64,000 bases of DNA, from positions 111,409,073-111,473,072 of the forward strand of contig CM030363.1 of NCBI GenBank assembly GCA_017893485.1, in the 5' to 3' direction. The notes under the pieces were generated by a model. That model was given only the letters and a program-made list of their open reading frames with translations. It had not been told where the DNA came from and did no database searches. The DNA is from Hemerocallis citrina. Lineage: Eukaryota; Streptophyta; Magnoliopsida; Asparagales; Asphodelaceae. Shown here piece by piece: positions 44,746-53,680 of this stretch; positions within the stretch are counted from its first letter, which is position 1; each line of letters opens with the position of its first letter. A program made the position numbers and the translations under genes.

Positions 44746-46009
44746 TTTTGCGCCAGCTCTTCTTCTCCTCTGCGTTTTCTTTTCTTCTCCGTTTCCTCTT
44801 TCCTTCGTTTTCCTTCGACCTCAACCCTACTTCCAACCCCCCAGCTCCCACTCTGTCTCCACCTCCGAAGGCGTCGCTGGAGCTCGAGGAGGGGGAGTGG
44901 GGTTTGAAGCTCGACTGCGGAGGCGCTCGGCAAGTGGGGGCAAGGTCGGAGCTTGGAGTGCGAGGGGAGCTCGCGACTCAGTAGAGAGGAGCTCGGAGGT
45001 GGTCTTGGTGAGCTCGCGGAGTTGACGGCAGAGGCGTAGTGTGAGTTCGGAGCTCAGCCGCAAGGGGAGCTCGTCGAAGGTGGTTGACGAAGCTCTTCGT
45101 TGGAGCTCGCTGCGGGGAGTTGACGGCAGAGGCGTAGCATGAGTTCGGAGCTCAGCCGCAAGGGGAGCTCGTCGAAGGTGGTCGACGAAGCTCTTCGTTG
45201 GAGCTCGCTGCGGAGGCGAGCTCGCCGTCGGAGCTTGGCGCAGTGGTTCGGAGGTGGAGCTCGTCGACGGTGGTCATCGAATGGAGCTCGGAGCTTCGTC
45301 GAGGAAGTGGGCTCGATGGAGGAGCTAGCTTCGGCGGAGCTCGTCGGATCCATGGGGATGGGCGGCGACGGTAGAGCTCCTCGAGCTCGGCGACGAAGCG
45401 AGCTGAAGCGAGCTCGGCAGATGAAGCTTCGTGATGAGTCCGAAGTCACCCCCTCCGTCGTCTAACCCCAGCGTCGAGCTCTCCATCCCGAGCTCGCAAA
45501 CACCTCCGTCAACCTCCGACCTCGTCGACACCAAACTTGACGCCGAGCTCGTCTCCACTTGCCATCAGCTCCCTCCTCGAGCTCCGCCAGGGGGGGCTCG
45601 TGGTTCGGCCATGGCGGAGCTCGGAGTTTAGAGACAGACCTGTCGGAGAACGGCGCTTTGGAGCTCGTCGAAGTGGAGTGGAGCTCGGCGGTCGGCGAAG
45701 GCGATGGTCTGTGTTTTTGGAGAACTCGAGCTCATCGATGGGGCGACGACACGGTGGTGTCGAGGTTTGGGGGGAGAGCTCGGTGTCGGAGGCGGCCGGC
45801 GTCGGAATGGGGGGAGCTCCGTAATGGTGAGGTGGAGCTCGCGAGGAGGTGGTTCGGAGTGAACAGTGCTTTCTGGTTTTGGCGGGAGCTTTACTGGAGA
45901 AGAAGGGGGGGGGGGCGACGTGGCAGTATGGTTCGGGTACGGAGTTCGAACCCGAACTGCCGACCCGTTAGCCCTTCAAAATTTTTTTTTTTTTTTGTTT
46001 TGTGGGTCG
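44504..46009 (-). other. Element E: GC-rich, GAGCTCG-rich non-coding part
   Basis: It starts with an AT-rich stretch, a 23-T run (44713-44735) and CT-rich text, then GC-rich sequence full of GAGCTCG/GGAGCTC. A ~98-bp unit (GTTGACGGCAGAGGCGTAG ... GAGCTCGCTGCGG) is duplicated at about 45020-45117 and 45118-45215. Several long frames exist on both strands, but none resembles a known protein; biased composition explains them. Confidence 0.6.
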
Positions 46010-46380
46010 GTGCTGAGAGCGTTCGGCAGCTGGTCCCGAACCACAATTTTTCCCCGTAACGAGGTCGGTGTCAAGAACGCTCGGCAGTGGGTGCCGAACT
46101 CGAATTTTTCCCCCATAACGAGGTCGGTGTCAAGAACGCTCGGCAGTGGGTGCCGAACTCAATTTTTCCCCCATAACGAGGTCGGTGTCAAGAACGCTCG
46201 GCAGTGGGTGCCGAACTCAATTGGTGCCGAACTCAACTGGTGCCGAACTCAAGCCCGTAAAACGGTCGGTGGCAAGAACGCTCGGCAGGGGTGCCGAACC
46301 CAACTGGTGCCGAACTCAAGCCCGTAAAACGGTCGGTGGCAAGAACGCTCGGCAGCGGGTGCCGAACTCCAATTTTCCCT
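46010..46380 (-). repeat. Element E: ~58-bp tandem array, first cluster
   Basis: Units of the form GAACGCTCGGCAGTGGGTGC followed by CGAACTC(G)AATTTTTCCCCC and CATAACGAGGTCGGTGTCA repeat every ~57-60 bp, about six copies, some truncated. The same unit recurs at 46875-47500. Confidence 0.85.
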
Positions 46381-47640
46381 GCAGAGTTCTTCTTGATATT
46401 CCCGGTGCTACGGAGGTCAGCTCGGGGCGTGCGACCCCTTGTTTCGAAGATAATTCGAAGATCTACGACTTTTCTTTAGGAGTGAGATGAAGATTCACCC
46501 TCCTTCCTTGTCAAAACAGCCAGAGAATGTCCTTGTATACATGAGGTTGAAGAGAGTTTTCGATGTTCCCGGTGCTATGGAGGTCGGCTCGGGGCGTGCG
46601 ACCCCTTGTTTCGAAGCTAACTCGACGATCTACGACTTCTCTTTAGGAGTGAGACGAAGATTCACCCTCCTTCATGGTCAAAATAGCCCCGCAACATTCT
46701 TGTCTTCATGAAGTTGAGGAGTATTTTGGCTTTTTGCTTGGGATCGGCGGCAACTTTGTTGGAGAAGAATGGGAGGAGAGAGAGAGAGTTTGGGTTTGGA
46801 TCCTTAATGGGTCTGAACCTGACCCTTATAGCCCCCCTCTTCTTTTTGTGTTGTTTGTTTGGTTGCCTGTATATGAGAGCGTTCGGCGAAGGGGTGTCGA
46901 GGTCCGATTTTTCCCCCGTAACGAGGTCGGTTCTGAGAACGCTCGGCAGTGAGTGCCGAACTTGATTTTTCCCCCGTAACGAGGTCGGTTCCACGAACGC
47001 TCGGCAGTGGGTGCCGAACTTGATTTTTCCCCCGTAACGAGGTCGGTGGCACGAACGCTCGGCAGTGGGTGCCGAACTTGATTTTTTCCCCCGTAACGGG
47101 GTCGGTTCCACGAACGCTCGGCAGTGGGTGCCGAACTGGAATTTTCCCCCGTAACGGGGTCGGTTCAACGAACGCTCGGCAGTGGGTGTCGAACTGGAAT
47201 TTTTCCCCATAACGAGGTCGGTGCCACGAACGCTCGGCAGCTGGTGCGGGGCTTGATTTTTTCCCCCGTAACAGGGTCGGTTCCACGAATGCTCGGCAGT
47301 AGGTGCCGAACTGGAATTTTTCCCCATAACGAGGTCGGTGCCACGAAGGCTCGGCAGCTGGTGCGGAGCTTGATTTTTTCCCCGTAACAGGGTCGGTTCC
47401 ACGAACGCTCGGCAGTAGGTGCCGAACTGGAATTTTTCCCCGTAACAGGGTCGGTTCCACGAACGCTCGGCAGTAGGTGCCAAACTGGAATTTTTCCCTG
47501 CAGAGTTCTTCTCGATGTTCCCGGTGCTACGGAGGTCGGCTCGGGGCGTGCGACCCCTTGTTTCGAAGCTAATTCGAAGATCTACAACTTCTCTTTAGGA
47601 GTGAGACGAAGATTCACCCTCCTTCATGGTCAAAATAGCC
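46381..47640 (-). repeat. Element E: second ~58-bp array framed by a thrice-used ~125-bp module
   Basis: About eleven further ~58-bp units (46875-47500), with alternating TTCCACGAACGCTCGGCAGT and GTGCCACGAACGCTCGG forms. A ~125-bp module (CCCGGTGCTACGGAGGTC ... CGACCCCTTGTTTCGAAG ... GGAGTGAGACGAAGATTCA) occurs three times, at about 46385-46510, 46555-46680 and 47505-47640. It thus borders the array on both sides. Confidence 0.8.
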
Positions 47641-48429
47641 CCGCAACATCCTTGTCTTCATGAAGTTGAGGAGTGTTTTGGTCGTGGGGATTTTGGAAGA
47701 GGAGCTCCACTCCTAGGGGCGGAGAAGCTGTGCTGGGAAAACTCTTGTGCCAGGAAGACCCTTGTAAGAGCCGTGGGAAGACCCATCCTTTGAGGTGAGC
47801 AAAACGAAGAGCTTGGCTTTAGGAGAGCCATCTGGACGAGGAGTTTGAGGAGCAACTCTAGGAGAGAGTTTTAGCTCCGAATTCGTTGGAGAAGAGCTCC
47901 GCTTTGGAGGCGAGCGGAGGGGAGGGCTCGATTTGTAGAAGAACCATCTGGAAGAGGAGTTTGAGGAGCGACTCTAGGAGAGAGTTTTAGCTCCGAACTC
48001 GCTTGAGAAGAGCTCCGCTTTGGAGGCGAGCGGAGCGAAGAGCTTGGTCCTGAGAAGAGGAAGGGGAGGAGAGGCATTCGGGTTCTCTCCCCTGCCTCGT
48101 TCTTTCGCACAGTGAAGAAGAGCAGAAGTGTTGGGTACTTTTGGCAGGAAGACTGAAGAAGGAGAAGAATGAAGGAGCTAAGAAGGGTATGGGTCGGACC
48201 GTTGGTATTGGATCCGACCCTGACCCGTTAGCCTCTTTTTCTTCTTGCTCTTCATCTGCTTTGCCGCTCGGTAGATGCATCTTGTTCGGCAAATCCGAGC
48301 ACGGATTTTGGGGCACATTTTCCGCCACTTTGCTTCTCGGTAGATGAGTAGCTCGGCTCGGATGGTCGTGGGGGCAGTTCGGAATGGCCATCTTCCTCCG
48401 GCCCGTTTAAGGACGAGCCGGTGAAGTAA
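47641..48429 (-). other. Element E: spacer with two array-like units
   Basis: It contains two diverged copies of the 117-bp-type unit (about 47790-48050, with TTTAGCTCCGAA and GAAGAGCTCCGCTTTGGAGG) and then unique text to about 48430. No recognisable gene. Confidence 0.6.
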
Positions 48430-49130
48430 AGTCGAGCCATAGGACCCCGACCATCGTGAGGTTAGTTTGAGGGATGCAGGAGCAGTTTCGAATGGCGAGC
48501 TACTTCTAGTCCGCTTAGGAGCGAACTTGCGAAGTAGAATCGAGCCAAGTGTTGGACTCCGATCCATTCAACGGCTGCAGGAGCAATTTCGAACGGCGAT
48601 CTACTTCCGGCTCGTCTGTGGGCGAGCCGAGGAAGAAGAGTCGAGCCGAGTGCTGGACTCCGAACCATTGTGAGGTTAGTTTAGGGGATGCAGGAGCAGT
48701 TTCGAATGGCGAGCTACTTCTAGTCCGCTTAGGAGCGAACTTGTGAAGTAGAATCGAGCCAAGTGTTGGACTCCGATCCATTCAACGGCTGCAGGAGCAA
48801 TTTCGAACGGCGATCTACTTACGGCTCGTCTGTGGGCGAGCCGAGGAAGAAGAGTCGAGCTGAGTGCTGGACTCCGAACCATTGTGAGGTTAGTTTAAGG
48901 GATGCAGGAACAGTTTCGAATGGCGAGCTACTTTTAGTCCGCTTAGGAGCGAACTTGCGAAGTAGAATCGAGCCAAGTGTTGGACTCCGATCCATTCAAC
49001 GGCTGCAGGAGCAATTTCGAACGGCGATCTACTTACGGCTCGTCTGTGGGCGAGCCGAGGAAGAAGAGTCGAACCGAGTGCTGGACTCCGAACTATTGTG
49101 AAGTGCTTAGCAAGTTGTGGGAGCAGCCAT
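48430..49130 (-). repeat. Element E: 214-bp tandem array
   Basis: The phrase GGGATGCAGG recurs at 48471, 48685 and 48899, exactly 214 bp apart. Units are more than 95% alike by eye and contain two related halves (GGAGCAGTTTCGAATGGCGA and GGAGCAATTTCGAACGGCGA), so the 214-bp unit itself arose from a ~107-bp duplication. Confidence 0.88.
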
Positions 49131-50630
49131 GTAGAAGAAGCTGGACTCCGAACTCATTGAGAAGAGGTCCGCCTCGGAGGTGAGCGGAGCAAAGAGCTCG
49201 GCTCTGGAAGAGAGCCATTAGTGAGACAAGTTTGGGGAGCAACTCTAGAAGAGAGTTGTGAGCTCCGAACTCGTTGAGAAGAGGTCCGCTTCGGAGGTGA
49301 CCAAAGTGAAGAGCTCGGCTCTGGAAGAGAGCCGTTTGTGAGATGAGTGCGAGGAGGAGCTCTTGGTGAGAGTGGTGAGCTCCGAACTCGTTGAGAAGAG
49401 GTCCGCTTCGGCGGTGAGCGGAGGGAAGAGCTCGGATTGGAAGAGAGCCGTTTGGGAGGCGAGTTTGAGGAGCAACTCTAGGAGAGAGTTGTGAGTTACG
49501 AACTCGTTGAGAAGAGGTCCGCTTCGGCGGCGAGCGGAGGGAAGAGCTCGGCTCTGGAAGAGAGCCATTTGGGAGATGAGTGCGAGGAGGAACTCTTGGA
49601 GAGAGTTTGTGAGCTCCGAACTGTCTGAGAAGAGGTCCGCTTCGGAGGCGAGCGGAGCAGAAGAGCCCGGCTCTGGGAAAGAGCTATTTGCGGGACGAGT
49701 GAGAGGAGGAGTTCTCGAAAAGAGTTGTGAGCTCCGAACTCGTTGAGAAGAGGTCCGCCTTGGAGGTGGGCGGAGCGAAGAGCTTGACTCTGGAAGAGAG
49801 CCGTTTGGGAGGCGAGTTTGAGGAGCAACTCTAGGAGAGAGTTGTGAGCTCCGAACTCGTTGAGAAGAGGTCCGCTTCAAAGGTGAGCGGAGCGGAAGAG
49901 CCCGGCTCTGGGAAAGAGCTGTTTGCGGGATGAGTGTGAAGAGGAGTTCTCGAAAAGAGTTGTGCTCCAAACTCGTTGAGAAGAAGTCCGCCTTGGAGGT
50001 GGGCGGAGCGAAGAGCTCGGCTCTGGAAGAGAGCCGTTTGGGAGAAGAGTTTGGGGAGCAACTCTAGGAGAGAGTTGTGCGCTCCGAACTCGTTGAGGAG
50101 AGGTCCGCTTCGGGGGCGAGCGGAGTGAAGAGCTCGGCTCTGGAAGAGAGCCGTTTGTAAGATGAGTTTGAGGAGCGACTCTTGGAGAGAGTTTTGAGCT
50201 CCGAACTCATTGAGAAGAGGTTCGCTTCGGCGGCGAGCGGAGGGAAGAGCTCGGCTCTGGAAGAGAGCTGTTTGTAAGATGAGTTTGAAGAGCGACTCTT
50301 GGAGAGAGTTTTGAGCTCCGAACTCGTTGAGAAGAGGTCCGCTTCGGCGGCGAGCGGAGGGAAGAGCTCGGCTCTGGAAGAGAGCCATGAGTTTGATGAG
50401 TTTGAGGAGGAGTTCTTGAAGAGAGTTGTGAGCTCCGAACTCGTTGAGAAGAGGTCCGCCTTGGAGGTGGGCGGAGCGAAGAGCTTGACTCTGGAAGAGA
50501 GCCGTTTGGGAGGCGAGTTTGAGGAGCAACTCTAGGAGAGAGTTGTGAGCTCCGAACTCGTTGAGAAGAGGTCCGCTTCGGAGGTGAGCGGAGCGGAAGA
50601 GCTCGGATTGAGGGAGAGAGAGCTCGGCAA
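49131..50630 (-). repeat. Element E: exact 117-bp (39-codon) tandem array
   Basis: Thirteen units. The GCTCCGAACTC anchor falls at 49262, 49379, 49613, 49731, 49848, 49964, 50081, 50198, 50315, 50432 and 50549 (and equivalents at 49144 and 49495), nearly always 117 bp apart. Each unit includes GTTGAGAAGAGGTCCGCTTC and GGCTCTGGAAGAGAGCCGTTT. Because 117 is a multiple of three, one minus-strand frame crosses many units. Confidence 0.9.
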
Positions 50631-50814
50631 CGATGGGTTTCGGCGAGGAGCGTGCCCGGAAATCGAAGCTCCGGAGTGTGAGCTCGGTATGGCGAAGAGT
50701 TGGAGTAGAGTTCGAGCTTGGCTCTTGAAGATGGAGCTTGATGACGGAGCTCGGTAGAGGAGAGGTCGGCATGGGTTCGGCGAGGAGGTGGCCGATGATG
50801 ACGTTGTTGGCCAT
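49831..50814 (-). CDS. Hypothetical 39-residue-repeat ORF of element E
   Basis: A 327-codon sense-strand frame starts MANNVIIGHLLAEPMPTSPL about 300 bp after the PBS, where gag would lie. It crosses a unique N-terminal part of ~85 residues and then about seven 39-residue repeats of the type SARRRSGPLLNEFGAQNSLQ followed by ESLLKLILQTALFQSRALP. A second frame (49970-49245, 241 codons) covers the other units. No zinc knuckle, protease or RT motif is present and I recognise no family. It could be translated, but an open frame is expected by chance when a 117-bp unit without stops is repeated. Confidence 0.3.
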   Translation of the reverse strand: MANNVIIGHLLAEPMPTSPLPSSVIKLHLQEPSSNSTPTLRHTELTLRSFDFRARSSPKPIVAELSLPQSELFRSAHLRSGPLLNEFGAHNSLLELLLKLASQTALFQSQALRSAHLQGGPLLNEFGAHNSLQELLLKLIKLMALFQSRALPSARRRSGPLLNEFGAQNSLQESLFKLILQTALFQSRALPSARRRSEPLLNEFGAQNSLQESLLKLILQTALFQSRALHSARPRSGPLLNEFGAHNSLLELLPKLFSQTALFQSRALRSAHLQGGLLLNEFGAQLFSRTPLHTHPANSSFPEPGSSAPLTFEADLFSTSSELTTLS

Positions 50815-51108
50815 GGTGAAGCTCGTCGGTGGAGAGGTTGCTTCATGCGGGAGCCCCCCACACCGGCATTCTGAGGACCGGTGAGGCCCTTGGGGGGTTG
50901 CCAGTTCGGAAGAGGAGGTTGGTCTTACTGGACACGGTCCTCGGCGGGCGGAGGGAGCCCCCCCAGTTGTTGAAAGGGATGGACCGGGACATCTTGCTGG
51001 TCTGCGGGGTTGGGTGCACGATTGGACCCTCTGGATCTGACCTTTCTGGGAGGCATGGCTGGAGAAGAGCTAGTCAACGGGAAGGGGAGAGGCAGCTATT
51101 CGTATGGT
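50815..51108 (-). other. Element E leader
   Basis: A region between the PBS and the repeat ORF. A short minus-strand frame MPPRKVRSRGSNRAPNPADQ (from about 51057) stops after ~43 codons. The MPPR start recalls gag leaders, but nothing else supports a protein. Confidence 0.4.
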
Positions 51109-51127
51109 TTCCCACAGACGGCGCCAA
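51109..51127 (-). other. Element E primer-binding region
   Basis: On the minus strand it reads TTGGCGCCGTCTGTGGGAA, two bases after the LTR end. The first bases (TGGCGCCGT) fit the 3' end of a plant tRNA such as tRNA-Asp. The whole block is a known start-of-leader signature in Tat/Athila-type elements. Confidence 0.8.
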
Positions 51128-51129
51128 TC

Positions 51130-51910
51130 TGTTACCGCTAAATCTGGTGTGGGGGTAAACAGACAGAATTTGTGAATTCGAGGAAAACCTGAATAACAAA
51201 ACCAAACCTGATCCGTCGGAGATTGATCGTTGGCTCCCGCCATTAACCTGCAAAAAGTGCGAGACACCGGAGGGGATCCCGGCGACGCACCCTCCGACGC
51301 TCAAGTCAGTAATCAGAAATGATTAAGAAAGAGCGTAAATTGAGAAAATACTGATTACCTCGCAATGGAGATGGATGGGGGGTATTTATAGGCGTCTTAG
51401 GGACTGGTTTTAGGAATGTAATCCCCGTGATTAGATAAGGAATATTCCTCGTAATCAGATAAGGCATGTAATCTGATAAGGTATATTCCCTGTAATCAGT
51501 TAAGGAATTTAATCCCTAATCCCCAGTGAAAAGATAGATGTGAATCATGGCCGTTGATTTAGATCTAATCAGGGACCTTGATTGTATCTTGCTGGATCGG
51601 GCATGCAGCGGGTTGGAACCCGTACCCAGTTGACGTGGATCCGTTCATGAGTTATTGGGCTTTGAATAAAGACCCAGTTCCCATTTCAGACCCGTTTGTA
51701 GGCAAAATTACCGTTTCACCCCTGAGCATTAAGATTCGTGTCCGATGTGAACGGTCCCGATTTAATCCTATTTTTAGCCATATCACGTATGTTGTAGATG
51801 ATTGCTACATGGATGTTTGTATGATGTGTTATCTTATTATAGACTATTTATTCACATGCCATGCTGATTTGAGTGACCCATATGCCATGCTCTGTATGCC
51901 ATCTTAGATT
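51130..51910 (-). repeat. 5' LTR of element E
   Basis: 781 bp, almost identical to 43723-44503, with the minus-strand TATA box at 51383-51392. Near-identity implies a recent insertion. Confidence 0.9.
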
Positions 51911-53680
51911 GGATCGTTTGTAATGAAACTATTCGATAAAATGCATAAAGGAAGTTTTATTTCACTGCTGCCTTATTTTTGTACAGTAATTTCAACCTTA
52001 TTAATATCAGTAAAATAAATAAATTTGTGAACATGATTTGTAGGCTTTGTTTTCTAGTTTTCAGAACTTTCGACGGATCTGAATTCCAATTTTTGATGCA
52101 TGAGTTACTGTTGTTTTACTGCACTCATATCGTATATTCCAGATTCTGAACTATATGTATTTTGTATGAAATATTATTTGAAAACTGATACTAGAAGTAG
52201 AATTTGAACTCTATATTTTGCTAAGTATGTTTAGACATGACTGGGATCAATCCCTAATTTTTGTGGAATTAATTAATGACTTTTGCATCTCATCTCATGC
52301 TTATAAAACCAAACGATATATTTTCAAACTGCATGTTGTTCAGTAAAAAAATATGTTTTCAACCTGATTCTATTCATTTTTATGAAAAAATTGTGAATAT
52401 GAATTGTAGCCTAATTTATCTAATTTTATACCCTTTTAACGGATATTGATTTCGAATTGTATTTTGTGAATTATCTCTGTTTTGGTACTGTTGTGTCTGA
52501 ACTTTCAGATTCGAAGTTTTGTTGCATTCCTATGTTTTCCCAATTTTATTGACTATACTATCTATACTATAAATTCATGATACTTTATATTATGAGAATA
52601 GATATGTTAAGGAATCTTCTAGATTTTTCTCAGATTTAATTATGCTGTTTTCAAACCCTCTTCATGCTTATAAACAAGATTTTGCATTTTTTGGCTGAAC
52701 ATAACTTTTGTAGTAAACACTATTTTCAATCATGTTTCTGTGGCTTATGTATGACTTGTATATATGCGATGGATTCGGAAGAGAGTCTTGTGTCCATATT
52801 TTCTTACGGATATATATTAGCAGTTATGTAGCAATAGGAATCTCAGATTTGGTACAGTAGTGTCTTACTGTCCAGAACTGGAAGTTTCGTTGTTTTGACT
52901 GTTATGAGATGTTCTTGTCACCCGTTTGTGTTCATATTCGTCTTAGACTTGTCCTTTGTTCTTTCCATGTCTTTAGCCCTGTTTGTGTTCGTTCACACAT
53001 GTTTAATAATAACGAAAAATAATCAAGCTGGGGTTTTTAAGGGAAAAGATCTAGTAGTGGACAATATAGAAATGCGTATTCAGAAGGTAACTCGTTTTTC
53101 CCACTGTTTACTGTGGTACCCACTATTTAAATGCATGAGGGCATGATCCATGACACTGTTTGCTATTACTGTTACTGTTACTGTTTGTCTGAATATACTG
53201 TCCTATAGGTTTCACTACAAAATTTTAAACCGAAACTGTTTGATGTAGCAATCATGTGGTATAATTTGGGATGCATGAAGTGCTACCTAGATAGTAATGA
53301 ACATTAGAAATAAGAATAATTATTTTACTGTCACATCCTGTCACTGTTACGGTTGACTTCACTGTTACCGTTGACTTCACTGTTACTGTTATTGCTACAC
53401 TCTTTACTGTTATCCGACTATCTCTGTTATTTGTAGACTGTCATCCTTTGTTGCTTATCTCTATGTCAGTACTTCTGTTTTACTTTAGTTTTCCCCTTTC
53501 CTTTCTTTCTTATATTGTTTGCGGCTCGGAACTCGCATCTAACGGGCATTTTGTTTTCATGTCTTCCTATTTTTCTTGTGATCGCTATATGAGCAGGTTT
53601 TGGTGATTGCTTGCTTACTGGAGTTGGTGTGCAAAATTTTTGAGCTACACACAGGATAATTTGCTTAGTTGTTTTGTTTT
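51911..53680 (+). other. LTR D middle segment
   Basis: AT-rich LTR text colinear with element B LTRs, including TTACTGTTACTGTTACTG-type repeats (53165-53185 and 53340-53400). No gene is seen. It ends at the GTTTT target site of element F (53676-53680). Confidence 0.8.

Larger units (their letters stand above)
43723..51910 (-). mobile_element. Element E: young non-autonomous Tat-related retrotransposon made of tandem arrays
   Basis: Two direct repeats of 781 bp (43723-44503 and 51130-51910) flank 6.6 kb with no recognisable gag or pol. The right repeat is preceded by a PBS-like block (51109-51127), giving minus orientation. PBS and LTR text resemble the Tat element at 39904-40629, so Tat proteins may mobilise it. 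The interior holds GC-rich 'GAGCTCG' text (44750-45900), ~58-bp arrays, a 214-bp array and an exact 117-bp array. A possible TSD ATCGT lies two bases outside each end (43716-43720 and 51913-51917). No canonical TG...CA ends are evident at the outer side. Confidence 0.85.

Noticed and set aside
45139..46059. Several 100-166 codon frames in GC-rich sequence
   Set aside because: GAGCTCG-rich sequence avoids stops in many frames; frames on both strands overlap and none has a motif.
46662..47483. 273- and 218-codon minus-strand frames across the 58-bp array
   Set aside because: Open only because the repeat lacks stops; the unit is not a multiple of three and the two frames read the same repeats differently.
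49131..50630. Regular tandem array as a possible CRISPR
   Set aside because: Units are contiguous 117-bp repeats without unique spacers, inside a plant retrotransposon.
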